The notes beneath the pieces were generated by a model. It did no database searches and was not told where the DNA came from. It saw only the letters and a program-made list of their open reading frames with translations. Shown piece after piece: positions 45,249 through 53,593 of a stretch of 64,000 bases of DNA; within the stretch, counting starts at the first letter, position 1, and every line of letters starts with the position of its first letter. The DNA is from an uncultured Pelagibacteraceae bacterium (lineage in GTDB: Bacteria > Pseudomonadota > Alphaproteobacteria > Pelagibacterales > Pelagibacteraceae). Made by a program: the position numbers and the translations under genes. Location of the stretch: assembly GCA_902547535.1 (NCBI GenBank), contig CACCOB010000001.1, forward strand, positions 1 through 64,000, in the 5' to 3' direction.

Positions 45249-46817
45249 GTGATCGATAAAAACAACATAGACAAAACTAATGCTTGGCCCTTTGTTGAAG
45301 CTAAAAAGCTTCTTAGAGAAAGAAAGAAAAATATAGAAAACAAGGGTAAAATCATTCTTCAAACAGGGTATGGTCCTAGCGGATTGCCACATATAGGTAC
45401 TTTCGGTGAAGTTGCAAGAACCTCAATGATTGTAAATGCTTTAAATCATTTGACAGATCTCCCTAAAGAAATAATCACGTTTTCTGACGATATGGATGGA
45501 CTTAGAAAAGTTCCTGAAAATATTCCCAATCCTGAAAAACTTGAAAAATATCTTCATAAACCCTTAACTCAAGTTCCAGATCCTTTTGAAAAATTTAACA
45601 GTTTTGGCGAGCATAATAATGAAATGTTAAAAAATTTCTTAGATAAATTTAAGTTTGAATACAGTTTTAAAAGTTCATCAGTTTTATATAAGTCTGGTTT
45701 TTTTAATGATACATTAAAATTAATTTTAGAAAATTATGAAGGAATAATGAACATAATTATTCCTACCCTTGGTAAAGAAAGACAAAAAACATATTCTCCA
45801 TTTTTACCAATATGTCCAGATACAGGTGTTGTATTAGAGATACCAGTCTTAGAACTAGATACAAAAAATTCAAAAATAATTTTTGATAATAATGGCAAAA
45901 AATTACAACAAAGTATTTTAGATGGTAATTGCAAATTACAATGGAAAGTAGATTGGGCTATGAGATGGTATGCTCTTGATATTGATTTTGAAATGTATGG
46001 CAAGGATTTGATTGAGAGTGCAATTTTATCAACAAAAATCATAAAGTTGTTAGGAAAATCAAATCCATCCGGCTTTGCATATGAGTTATTTTTAGATGAA
46101 AAAGGAGAAAAAATATCTAAGTCAAAAGGAAATGGTATCACCATCGATCAATGGTTAGAGTATGCATCGCCCGAAAGTCTCTCTTTGTATATGTATCAGA
46201 ATCCAAAAAGAGCAAAAAAACTTTATAGAGAAGTAGTACCAAAAGCTGTCGATGAATATCTTGATTTTATTGAAAAAGGTAAAAGTCAAAACGAACTTCA
46301 AAAACTAATGAACCCTGTTTGGCATGTTCATAATTCAGAGATACCAGAGGAAAATTCAATTATGTCCTTCACAATGCTATTAAATTTAGTTGAGACCAGT
46401 AATGCTGAAAATAAAGAATTACTTTGGAAGTTTGTTAAGAAATATAAGAAAGATATTAATGAAGATATGCATCCAATTTTTGACAAGTTAATATCTTACG
46501 CTATTAAATATTTTAATGACGCTATAAAATCTAAAAAGATTTATAAAAAACCAAATGAAAGCGAAAAAATAGCTTTAAAAGCTTTAGTAAACTCTTTAGA
46601 TAATTGCGATGATGCAATGAAACCAGAGGATATTCAGACTACAATTTATACAGTCGGCAAAGAGAATGGCTATAAAGAAAATTTGCGTGATTGGTTCAAG
46701 TTAATATATGAGGTAGTTTTTGGGGTAGAAAATGGACCACGATTTGGATTTTTTATAAGCTTTTTTGGGGTTAAAGAAACTAAAGAATTAATAAAAAGTA
46801 AATTAGAAAATGTTTAA
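45249..46817 (+). CDS. lysS: Class I lysyl-tRNA synthetase
   Basis: It charges tRNA-Lys. The 522-residue protein belongs to the class I (archaeal-type) LysRS found in alphaproteobacteria, not the class II form of E. coli. The HIGH-like motif is in GYGPSGLPHIGTFGE (near residue 45) and the KMSKS-like motif is KISKSKGNG near residue 290, joined by the WAMRWYALDIDFEMYGKDL block. The start is a GTG at 45249 that gives the full N-terminal helix, and no in-frame ATG precedes the HIGH motif. It overlaps pyrD by eight bases. The 88-base gap to trkH (45161-45248) is AT-rich without a sure promoter. Confidence 0.95.
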   Translation: MIDKNNIDKTNAWPFVEAKKLLRERKKNIENKGKIILQTGYGPSGLPHIGTFGEVARTSMIVNALNHLTDLPKEIITFSDDMDGLRKVPENIPNPEKLEKYLHKPLTQVPDPFEKFNSFGEHNNEMLKNFLDKFKFEYSFKSSSVLYKSGFFNDTLKLILENYEGIMNIIIPTLGKERQKTYSPFLPICPDTGVVLEIPVLELDTKNSKIIFDNNGKKLQQSILDGNCKLQWKVDWAMRWYALDIDFEMYGKDLIESAILSTKIIKLLGKSNPSGFAYELFLDEKGEKISKSKGNGITIDQWLEYASPESLSLYMYQNPKRAKKLYREVVPKAVDEYLDFIEKGKSQNELQKLMNPVWHVHNSEIPEENSIMSFTMLLNLVETSNAENKELLWKFVKKYKKDINEDMHPIFDKLISYAIKYFNDAIKSKKIYKKPNESEKIALKALVNSLDNCDDAMKPEDIQTTIYTVGKENGYKENLRDWFKLIYEVVFGVENGPRFGFFISFFGVKETKELIKSKLENV

Positions 46818-47850
46818 TATTTTAAGACCACTAATTTTTAAATTTAGCCCTGAAGTAGCCCATTCTCTAGCAATAAAAGCACTAAAGTTAAATAATATTC
46901 CTTACTCAAAACCCAAAGATAATCATATTTTAGAAACAACTTTTTGTGGAAAAAAATTATCTTCACCAATTGGTGTTGCTGCTGGGTTTGATAAAAATGC
47001 TGAAGTATATAATCCTCTCTTCAATCTTGGATTTGGTTTTGTTGAAGTAGGGACAATCACTCCAAAGCCTCAATTTGGTAACCCTAAACCAAGAGTTTTT
47101 AGACTTGAAGAAGATGAAGCTCTTATAAATAGATTAGGTTTTAATAATTCTGGCTCTGAACAAATTAGTAAGAGAATTAAGGAAAATAATAAAAAAGGTT
47201 TTTTAGGAATAAATATTGGACCAAATAAAGACTCAACGAATAGAATTGATGATTATTTAATTTGTTTTCGTAAATTTTATAATTTAGCTGATTATATAAC
47301 TATAAATATCTCCTCACCAAATACAGAAAATTTAAGAGACTTTCATAACCAGGATGAACTAAATTCCTTGATTGACAAACTAAAAAATGAAAAAAAAGAG
47401 TTAAATTCAAATATTCCACTAGCAATAAAAGTCTCACCTGATCTTAATGATGATCAAATTAATAAAGTTTCCAAGACCATCATGGAACAAGAAATAGGAA
47501 TCATTATTGTTTCTAATACAACAGACAAGAATAGAGAAAATTTAAAAAATATAAATAAATTAGAAAAGGGTGGACTTTCAGGTAAACCAATTGAAAAGAT
47601 TTCAAACGAGGCAATTTCTAAATTTTACAAAATTCTAAAAGATAAAACAAAGATAATAGGAGTGGGTGGTGTTAGTAATGGACAAGATGCTTTTGAAAAA
47701 ATAACTTCTGGTGCAACACTCGTTCAATTATATACTGGAATGGTTTATAGGGGTCCTCGTATAGCTTCAAAAATAAGTAAAGAATTAATTGATTTATTAA
47801 AAAATAAAGGTTTTAAAAATGTTTCAGCGGCTATTGGAACTAAAAATTAA
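46810..47850 (+). CDS. pyrD: Dihydroorotate dehydrogenase (quinone), class 2
   Basis: PyrD oxidises dihydroorotate to orotate in pyrimidine synthesis and passes electrons to ubiquinone. The 346-residue length and the N-terminal membrane-associating helices (FNILRPLIFKFSPEVAHSLA) are of class 2. FMN-barrel motifs SPIGVAAGFDKNAE, GFVEVGTITPKPQFGNPKPR, NISSPNTENLR (catalytic-base region) and GGLSGKPIE are present. The start overlaps the end of lysS by eight bases. The stop is followed 43 bases later by rpmB. Confidence 0.96.
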   Translation: MFNILRPLIFKFSPEVAHSLAIKALKLNNIPYSKPKDNHILETTFCGKKLSSPIGVAAGFDKNAEVYNPLFNLGFGFVEVGTITPKPQFGNPKPRVFRLEEDEALINRLGFNNSGSEQISKRIKENNKKGFLGINIGPNKDSTNRIDDYLICFRKFYNLADYITINISSPNTENLRDFHNQDELNSLIDKLKNEKKELNSNIPLAIKVSPDLNDDQINKVSKTIMEQEIGIIIVSNTTDKNRENLKNINKLEKGGLSGKPIEKISNEAISKFYKILKDKTKIIGVGGVSNGQDAFEKITSGATLVQLYTGMVYRGPRIASKISKELIDLLKNKGFKNVSAAIGTKN

Positions 47851-47852
47851 TC

Positions 47853-47881
47853 TTGACGCGATAAGATTCAGATCCTATACA
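47853..47881 (+). promoter_or_regulatory. Putative rpmB promoter
   Basis: TTGACG (47853-47858) and TATACA (47876-47881) have an ideal 17-base spacer in the 43-base gap between pyrD and rpmB. The predicted start near 47888 leaves about six untranslated bases before the rpmB ATG at 47894. Confidence 0.6.
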
Positions 47882-47893
47882 AGCTGATAATTT

Positions 47894-48175
47894 ATGTCTA
47901 AAAAATGCGAACTTACTGGAAAAATCCCACTCAAGGGTCATAACGTCAGTCATGCTAACAATAAGACTAAAAGGAGATTTCTTCCAAATCTTAAAAAAGT
48001 TAAGTTTAAAAGTGAGCTACTTAAAAAAAGTTTAAGATTAACTGTGTCAAATGCTGGTGTTAGATCAGTAGATAAAAAAGGCAGTTTTGACCAATTTCTA
48101 ATATCAGCTAAGTCTAGAGATTTATCATTAAGACTAAAAAAATTAAAAAAATCCTTAGTTAGTAAATCAGCATAA
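47894..48175 (+). CDS. rpmB: 50S ribosomal protein L28
   Basis: L28 binds the 50S subunit. The 93-residue product has the signature start [20 protein letters not shown] followed by [13 protein letters not shown] and the [16 protein letters not shown] segment, typical of the alphaproteobacterial form (longer than the 78 residues of E. coli). Its own promoter is predicted just upstream. Its final base overlaps the ATG of the transporter gene that follows (TAATG). Confidence 0.98.
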   Translation: MSKKCELTGKIPLKGHNVSHANNKTKRRFLPNLKKVKFKSELLKKSLRLTVSNAGVRSVDKKGSFDQFLISAKSRDLSLRLKKLKKSLVSKSA

Positions 48176-48723
48176 TGAATCGAGTATTCCTAATACTCTC
48201 ATTTTTGATGGGATTGGTTGTCTTAGCATCTAATTATTTAGTTCAATTTCCAATTCAATATTATGGTCTTCAAGAAATTCTTACATACGGAGCATTCAGT
48301 TATCCAGTAGCTTTTTTAATAACTGATCTAGCGAATAGATCTTTTGGTAAATCAGTTGCTAGAAAAATTGTATATATAGGATTTACAATAGGTATTTTGT
48401 TTACACTAATTTTCTCAACAAATTTTGCAGATTTAATTTCAGTAAGAATAGCAATTGGTTCAGGGACAGCATTCATTATCGCTCAATTACTGGATGTACA
48501 AATATTTGATCAATTAAGACAAAAAAAATGGTTTATTGCACCACTTGCTTCTTCATTAGTTGGTTCTACCGTTGATACATTTTTATTCTTTTCAATTTCA
48601 TTTTATGGAACAGGAATACCTTGGGTGACACTTTCTTTAGGAGATTTAGCAGTAAAGATTTTTGTAGCTTTAGTAATGTTGATACCTTTTAGATTATTAC
48701 TAGGCACTTTAAAAGCTGCTTAG
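48175..48723 (+). CDS. Queuosine precursor transporter (YhhQ/VUT family)
   Basis: YhhQ proteins import preQ0/preQ1 for queuosine-tRNA synthesis. The 182-residue protein has about five or six hydrophobic helices. The family-typical segments are the acid-basic pair in FLITDLANRSFGKSVARK, AQLLDVQIFDQLRQKKWF, and the VGSTVDTFLFFSISFYG helix. It is translationally coupled to rpmB (one-base overlap) and converges with aguA one base away. The exact substrate (preQ0, preQ1 or queuine) is inferred from family. Confidence 0.85.
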   Translation: MNRVFLILSFLMGLVVLASNYLVQFPIQYYGLQEILTYGAFSYPVAFLITDLANRSFGKSVARKIVYIGFTIGILFTLIFSTNFADLISVRIAIGSGTAFIIAQLLDVQIFDQLRQKKWFIAPLASSLVGSTVDTFLFFSISFYGTGIPWVTLSLGDLAVKIFVALVMLIPFRLLLGTLKAA

Positions 48724-48724
48724 T

Positions 48725-49789
48725 TCAAATTTTTGGCTCTTGTTGTGTCATGCAATGAATGGCTCCAAAGCCCCAAATTAAATCACTACAATCAATTCTA
48801 ATAACTTTTCTGTTTGTAAAAAATTTTTTGAAAATTTTTATAACTTTTTTGTCTTCTTTTACATTAAATACTGGAACCAAGACTATTTTATTGCTTATGA
48901 AAAAATTTAAGTAACTTGCTGGAACACGAGTTTTGTCAATGATAATTGGGCTTGGCATAGGGATCTTTATAATTTTAAATTTTTTTCCATTTTCATCAGA
49001 ACTTTTACTTAATATTTTTAAATTTTCTCTAAGAGATTTGTAATTTTTATCTGATCTATTCTTTTCTTCAGCAATCATAATTGTATTTTTTGAAACAAAT
49101 CTTGCGATATCATCGATATGCCCGTGTGTGTCATCTCCAACAATTCCTCTATTAAGCCAAATAAAATTTTTCGCATTCAAATATTTTGAAAACAGATTCT
49201 CGTAGTCAATTTTTTTGAAGCCTTTATTTCTCTCTTGTTTACTACTTAATAAGCACTCTCTTGTTAGCAATATGGAGCCAGATCCATTATTATCAAACGC
49301 ACCCCCCTCCATCACTACTCTTTCAAATTTTTTTGAATTTACTTTTTTAGGTAAAATACTTTCAATATTTAAGTATCTACTGATATAGTTATTGATTTTG
49401 TTATCATTTCTGAAATTTTTATATTTTGACCAGGCATTAAATTTAAAATTAAGGATGGTTTTTTTTTTATTTTTTTCGTTGATTAAAAATATTGGTCCAG
49501 AGTCTCTTAGCCAAAGTCTGTCCGTCTTCACTTTATGAAATTTGATGTTAGATATGTTGCAACCTATTTTTTTTAAATATATCCTTGTGGTTTTTATATT
49601 TTTGGTATTATTGACTAATAAATCTATTCTTTGATGTTCTGTTAAATTTTTTACTATTTTTCCAACTACATTTGGAATTTTTTCAAATAATCCAGGCCAG
49701 TCATTTTTATTATGAGGCCAAGACATCCAAACTGATTTTTGAGGCTCCCATTCAGCTGGCATTCTAAATTCATTTATTTTTTTATTCAT
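48725..49789 (-). CDS. aguA: Agmatine deiminase
   Basis: AguA hydrolyses agmatine to N-carbamoylputrescine and ammonia. From the ATG at 49789 the protein has 354 residues. This ATG lies within the last bases of aguB (GATGAATAA) and is preferred to a TTG six codons earlier. Motifs include MPAEWEPQKSVWMSWPHNK, RDSGPIF, VMEGGAFDNNGSG, the histidine segment GDDTHGHIDDIARF, and the nucleophile Cys346 in FGAIHCMTQQEP. It is the last gene of the polyamine operon. Neighbouring aguB confirms the pathway. Confidence 0.93.
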   Translation of the reverse strand: MNKKINEFRMPAEWEPQKSVWMSWPHNKNDWPGLFEKIPNVVGKIVKNLTEHQRIDLLVNNTKNIKTTRIYLKKIGCNISNIKFHKVKTDRLWLRDSGPIFLINEKNKKKTILNFKFNAWSKYKNFRNDNKINNYISRYLNIESILPKKVNSKKFERVVMEGGAFDNNGSGSILLTRECLLSSKQERNKGFKKIDYENLFSKYLNAKNFIWLNRGIVGDDTHGHIDDIARFVSKNTIMIAEEKNRSDKNYKSLRENLKILSKSSDENGKKFKIIKIPMPSPIIIDKTRVPASYLNFFISNKIVLVPVFNVKEDKKVIKIFKKFFTNRKVIRIDCSDLIWGFGAIHCMTQQEPKI

Positions 49790-50663
49790 CTTCAGGATTT
49801 TTGACAATATCTTTGTAAAATTCAGTTCTTCTGTCTCTTAAAAAAGGCCAGTGCTGTCTAGCGGTATCTATTTTTTTATAATCTATTTCACAAATTAAAA
49901 TATTCTCTTTTTTATTTCCTAATTTTGCAATTACTTTCCCACTAGGATCTATCACCATTGAATTACCCCAAAATTCAATTTTTTTCTTACCTTTTGTTTC
50001 TATCCCAACTCTATTTATAGCAGCCACATAAGTTCCATTAGCAATAGCATGAGATTTTTGCATTGTTATCCAAGAATCTAATTGAGACTTTCCAAACTTT
50101 CTTTTTTCTTTTGGATGCCATCCAATAGCAGTAGGATAAAAAATAATTTGAGCTCCTTTTAAAGCCGTTAATCTAGCTGCTTCGGGGAACCATTGATCCC
50201 AACATATAAGAGGACCTATCTTTCCAAATTTTGTCTTAACACATTTAAAGCCAAGATCACCAGGACTAAAATAAAATTTTTCATAATAACCGGGGTCATC
50301 AGGTATATGCATCTTACGATATTTAGATAAAATATTACCATTTTCATTAATAATGATACTAGTGTTGTGATAAAATCCAGATGTTATTTTTTCAAACATT
50401 GTAATATTCAATACAACACCAAGCTCCTTTGCTAAATCACAAAATATTCTAGAAATTTTTCCTGGAATTTTTTCTGCCAATTTAAAGTTTGAATGACTTT
50501 CTGTTTGGCAAAAATAATTAGTCAAAAATAGCTCTGGCAAACATATTATCTTTGCCTTTCTTTTTGCAGCTTTTTTTATATTTTTTAAAGCTAGATCAAT
50601 ATTAGATTGAATTGTACCTAAAGATTTACTTTGTATTAGACCGATTTTGACTTTTTTGATCAT
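49782..50663 (-). CDS. aguB: N-carbamoylputrescine amidase
   Basis: AguB hydrolyses N-carbamoylputrescine to putrescine, CO2 and ammonia. The 293-residue nitrilase-family protein has the catalytic Glu in CLPELFLTNYF, the Lys in YRKMHIPDDPGYYEKFYF, and the Cys in GPLICWDQWFPEAARL. WHPKEKRKFGKSQLDSW is typical of the AguB subgroup. It starts three bases after the deoxyhypusine-synthase-like gene and overlaps aguA by eight bases. Confidence 0.93.
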   Translation of the reverse strand: MIKKVKIGLIQSKSLGTIQSNIDLALKNIKKAAKRKAKIICLPELFLTNYFCQTESHSNFKLAEKIPGKISRIFCDLAKELGVVLNITMFEKITSGFYHNTSIIINENGNILSKYRKMHIPDDPGYYEKFYFSPGDLGFKCVKTKFGKIGPLICWDQWFPEAARLTALKGAQIIFYPTAIGWHPKEKRKFGKSQLDSWITMQKSHAIANGTYVAAINRVGIETKGKKKIEFWGNSMVIDPSGKVIAKLGNKKENILICEIDYKKIDTARQHWPFLRDRRTEFYKDIVKNPEDE

Positions 50664-50666
50664 TAA

Positions 50667-51707
50667 TCAAAATATCTTGGAAAAATTTTTTCTCTCTCTA
50701 TTTTTCCATTCACCTTTATGGTATACGTCACTTGCTATTAAGGGTAATACACTTGTTGCTTCTGCAAAAACCATTTGTTCTTTTGTAATATCTACTTTGC
50801 CCCATGAGCTTGCTTCTTTTAATGTTGAACTACTGCATGCTCCATCTCTAGAGTCAGCAACCGTTATTTGAATAGCATATTTATGCATATCTACATCTTT
50901 ACCTAAAAGTTCAGCACATATGACTGTGTCTTGAATAAAATTTTTTGGCACACCTCCTCCAACCATAAAAAGTCCTGAAGCTTTAGATTTTATTTTAATT
51001 TCAGTTAATTCTCTAAACTCTCTTATTGAATCAATTGTAATATGATTTTTTGGGTTTCTTTCTTGGTGCATCACAAGTCCAAATCCAGCACTTGAGTCAC
51101 TAAATGCAGGACAGAAAATTGGAACATTATTGTCATAGGCAACTTCTATTAATGAATCTTTCTTTTTTGCATTAGTTTTAAGATATTTTCCAATTTCTTT
51201 TATAAATTCTCTTGATGTATAACTTTTGGGCTCTAATTGATCTGCAATTTCCGCGATGGTTTTATCACACATTTGAAGTTCTTCCTCATCAATGTAAGTA
51301 TCATATATTCTATCTACGTAGTTATTTCTTAACTCTGTATCATCTTGATACTGTGATCCCTGATAATGCTTAAATCCAAGTGCCTCAAAGAAATCCATAT
51401 CAATAATTGAAGCCCCTGTGGCTACTATTGCATCAACCATGTTATATTTAACTAAATCTCTATAAATATGCATACATCCCGCAGCAGATGTTGATCCTGC
51501 GAGTGTTAAAAAGATTGTACAATCTTTATCTTTTATCATTTCGTTATAAATATTTGCAGCATTTGCAGTCTCTCTTGAAACGAAAGACATTTTTTCCATT
51601 GAAGAAACAATTTTTCGAGCGTCAAAAGAAGTTATATCAATATGCTCTACTTCTTTACTGAGTAAATCACTTTTTCTATTACTTGGTTGATTTTTATTGT
51701 CTGACAT
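50667..51707 (-). CDS. Deoxyhypusine synthase-like protein (possible homospermidine synthase)
   Basis: The 346-residue protein is a clear deoxyhypusine synthase homologue: FLTLAGSTSAAGCMHIYRDL, DAIVATGASIIDMDF, GGGVPKNFIQDTVI and ASSWGKVDITKEQ. It retains the active-site lysine (Lys304), which forms the aminobutyl imine. Bacteria lack eIF5A, so the acceptor must be different. Bacterial relatives have been linked to homospermidine-type polyamine synthesis. The gene lies between an ornithine-type decarboxylase (stop and ATG overlapping by one base) and aguB/aguA. A role in forming a triamine from putrescine or a derivative is inferred. The product cannot be read from sequence. Confidence 0.8.
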   Translation of the reverse strand: MSDNKNQPSNRKSDLLSKEVEHIDITSFDARKIVSSMEKMSFVSRETANAANIYNEMIKDKDCTIFLTLAGSTSAAGCMHIYRDLVKYNMVDAIVATGASIIDMDFFEALGFKHYQGSQYQDDTELRNNYVDRIYDTYIDEEELQMCDKTIAEIADQLEPKSYTSREFIKEIGKYLKTNAKKKDSLIEVAYDNNVPIFCPAFSDSSAGFGLVMHQERNPKNHITIDSIREFRELTEIKIKSKASGLFMVGGGVPKNFIQDTVICAELLGKDVDMHKYAIQITVADSRDGACSSSTLKEASSWGKVDITKEQMVFAEATSVLPLIASDVYHKGEWKNRERKNFSKIF

Positions 51708-52885
51708 TAAGCAACAAGAAACTCTTTACTCGCCTCTTTGTCATACATAGTCATTATAGGTTTATCCTCAACTTCATAAATTTCATCAGAGTAAAATCCG
51801 TTAAAGTTGGTTCTAAAAGTAAGTCCATACGCTCCCAATTGTCCAAGCTCTATATAATCATTTTCTTTTATATTGTTAGGCAGGATAAATGGTCCTTTCA
51901 TATAATCCATGCTATCACATGTTGGGCCATAGAAATCAAATGATGTTAATTTTTTTGAAATAACTCTACCGTCAGTTATCATTTTTGAAGGGTATACAAT
52001 ATTTGGAACACCAGCATCAAATAAAGTTCCATACGTTCCATCATTTATATAAAGTTTTTGTTTTTTTCTTAAATCTACTCTAACTATTGTTGAACCACTC
52101 TCTGCAACAATTGCTCTACCAGGTTCACATATAATTTCTGGAAGTTTTTCTATTTTTAAATTCTCTAAGCTTTTTTTGATTTCATCGAAGTAATTATCCA
52201 AGGATTGAGGTATTAAGTCAGGATATACAGTTGGAAACCCACCCCCAACATTAATTACATCAGGTATTATTTTTGTTTTTTTTATAATATTTCCAATTTC
52301 AAAAATTCCTTTAGAATATGAAATTGGATGCATACACTGTGAGCCAACATGAAAACTTAGCCCAACCTTTTTTGCATATTGTCTAGTTAATCTTAGAAGT
52401 CCTGTAGCTTCATTATTAATTGCTCCAAATTTTTTTGATAAATCTATCTCTGCATGTTCATTAGATACAGAAACTCTTACAAATAAATTTAAGTCTTTTG
52501 CATAATTTGTACTTTCAAGAATTTTTATTAATTCATCTTTGGTATCTAAAGAGAAAGTTTTGACGTTATATTTAAAATATGCATCTTTTATACTTTCTCT
52601 ACTCTTTACTGTATGCATATAAGAGCAATCAGCTTTTGGACTTAATTTTCTAATAGTTTCTATCTCCTTAATAGAGGCTACGTCAAAACTATTTATTCCA
52701 CTCTCAAGGATAGTTTTTAAAACTATTTGATGAGGATTAGTTTTTAAAGCATAAAGAACTTTGCCTGGAAAGTTTTTCTGAAAGTATTTAGAGGCAAACT
52801 TTATTGACTCTTTTCTAATACAATAAACAGGTTTTGTTGGTCTCAGTTGATTAACTAACTCTTCAACTGACTTAAATTTTTGCAT
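51707..52885 (-). CDS. speC: PLP-dependent ornithine/lysine-type decarboxylase
   Basis: This is a fold-type III, eukaryote-like ornithine decarboxylase family member of 392 residues. Visible are the PLP lysine Lys48 in YALKTNPHQIV, HVGSQCMHP, GGGFPTVYPD, CEPGRAIVAES, NDGTYGTLFDAG and the catalytic cysteine in GPTCDSMD. It makes putrescine from ornithine, or a related diamine. Arginine activity, which would give agmatine for aguA, cannot be excluded. The strong Shine-Dalgarno AGAGGTG sits five bases before the ATG. The upstream leader holds two hairpins and a U-run. The symbol is by analogy with ornithine decarboxylases. Confidence 0.85.
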   Translation of the reverse strand: MQKFKSVEELVNQLRPTKPVYCIRKESIKFASKYFQKNFPGKVLYALKTNPHQIVLKTILESGINSFDVASIKEIETIRKLSPKADCSYMHTVKSRESIKDAYFKYNVKTFSLDTKDELIKILESTNYAKDLNLFVRVSVSNEHAEIDLSKKFGAINNEATGLLRLTRQYAKKVGLSFHVGSQCMHPISYSKGIFEIGNIIKKTKIIPDVINVGGGFPTVYPDLIPQSLDNYFDEIKKSLENLKIEKLPEIICEPGRAIVAESGSTIVRVDLRKKQKLYINDGTYGTLFDAGVPNIVYPSKMITDGRVISKKLTSFDFYGPTCDSMDYMKGPFILPNNIKENDYIELGQLGAYGLTFRTNFNGFYSDEIYEVEDKPIMTMYDKEASKEFLVA

Positions 52886-52910
52886 ATCTGCACCTCTAAA
52901 AAAAATTTAC

Positions 52911-52940
52911 AAAAAAAACTGCATATCTAGTATGCAAGTT
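52911..52940 (-). terminator. Terminator-like hairpin in the speC leader
   Basis: On the minus strand AACTTGCATA (52940-52931) and TATGCAGTT (52925-52917) form a nine-pair stem with one bulged T and a CTAGA loop, followed by T residues (52918-52911). This looks like an intrinsic terminator or attenuator, placed about 13 bases before the speC Shine-Dalgarno. It is weak because it is AU-rich. Confidence 0.4.
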
Positions 52941-52941
52941 T

Positions 52942-52960
52942 CATAAATGCAGCATTTATG
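52942..52960 (-). repeat. Inverted repeat upstream of speC / regA
   Basis: A perfect 9-base inverted repeat with one central base (CATAAATGC-A-GCATTTATG) lies between divergent speC and regA. As RNA it gives an eight-pair stem with a CUG loop. It may be an operator or the antiterminator side of an attenuator, because its CTGCAT can pair instead with ATGCAG of the downstream hairpin (52924-52919). Confidence 0.45.
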
Positions 52961-53028
52961 CTGAAAAATTGTTAATGTAAAGTAAATAATGCTATTGAAA
53001 TATTTAATTTAATTTCCATATATGGTCC

Positions 53029-53592
53029 ATGATAAATCAACCTACACTTCAAAAACTAAGTGATTTCGAGGATAAATCACTTCTTATAGTCGATGACGAT
53101 AATCCATTCAGACAAAGATTGGCTAGGGCTATGGAGAAAAAGGGATTTAAAGTAACACAAGCTGAGAGTGTAAAGGTAGGTATTGAGACCGTCAAATCTC
53201 AAAGTCCCGCATTTGCAGTTGTAGATTTAAGATTAAACGATGGAAATGGATTAGAGGTGGTAAAAGAAATTCAAAAGGAAAACCTCAAAAGTAGAATTAT
53301 CATGTTAACTGGATATGGGAACATTCCAACAGCAGTTGCTGCTATTAAAGAAGGGGCAATTGATTATATTGCAAAGCCAGCAGATGCAGATGATGTTGAA
53401 AAAGCACTTTTGGCAGATCCGAATCAAAAACCTGCTCCTCCAGAAAACCCTATGTCAGCAGATAGAGTAAAATGGGAACATATACACAGAGTTTTTGAGC
53501 TATGTAATAGAAATGTCTCTGAAACTGCAAGAAGACTGAAAATGCATAGAAGAACTCTTCAGAGAATTCTATCTAAAAGATCTCCTAGATAA
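53029..53592 (+). CDS. regA: RegA/ActR/PrrA-family redox response regulator
   Basis: RegA is the DNA-binding partner of the RegB redox sensor kinase and controls energy metabolism in alphaproteobacteria. The 187-residue protein has a receiver domain with phosphoacceptor Asp66 (AVVDLRLNDGNG), LTGYGNIPTAVAAIKEGAIDY, and KPADADDV. A proline-rich linker leads to a Fis-type helix-turn-helix (NVSETARRLKMHRRTLQRIL). This short form and ending (LSKRSPR) are family hallmarks. No regB is adjacent. It diverges from the polyamine operon and ends one base from the convergent ABC gene. Confidence 0.92.
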   Translation: MINQPTLQKLSDFEDKSLLIVDDDNPFRQRLARAMEKKGFKVTQAESVKVGIETVKSQSPAFAVVDLRLNDGNGLEVVKEIQKENLKSRIIMLTGYGNIPTAVAAIKEGAIDYIAKPADADDVEKALLADPNQKPAPPENPMSADRVKWEHIHRVFELCNRNVSETARRLKMHRRTLQRILSKRSPR

Positions 53593-53593
53593 C

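Noticed and set aside
45734-46144. Antisense frame of 136 codons inside the lysyl-tRNA synthetase gene
   Set aside because: It is a shadow of a conserved class I synthetase and has no start context or motif.
50667-51707. True deoxyhypusine synthase acting on eIF5A
   Set aside because: Bacteria have no eIF5A, and the polyamine operon context supports a different acceptor.
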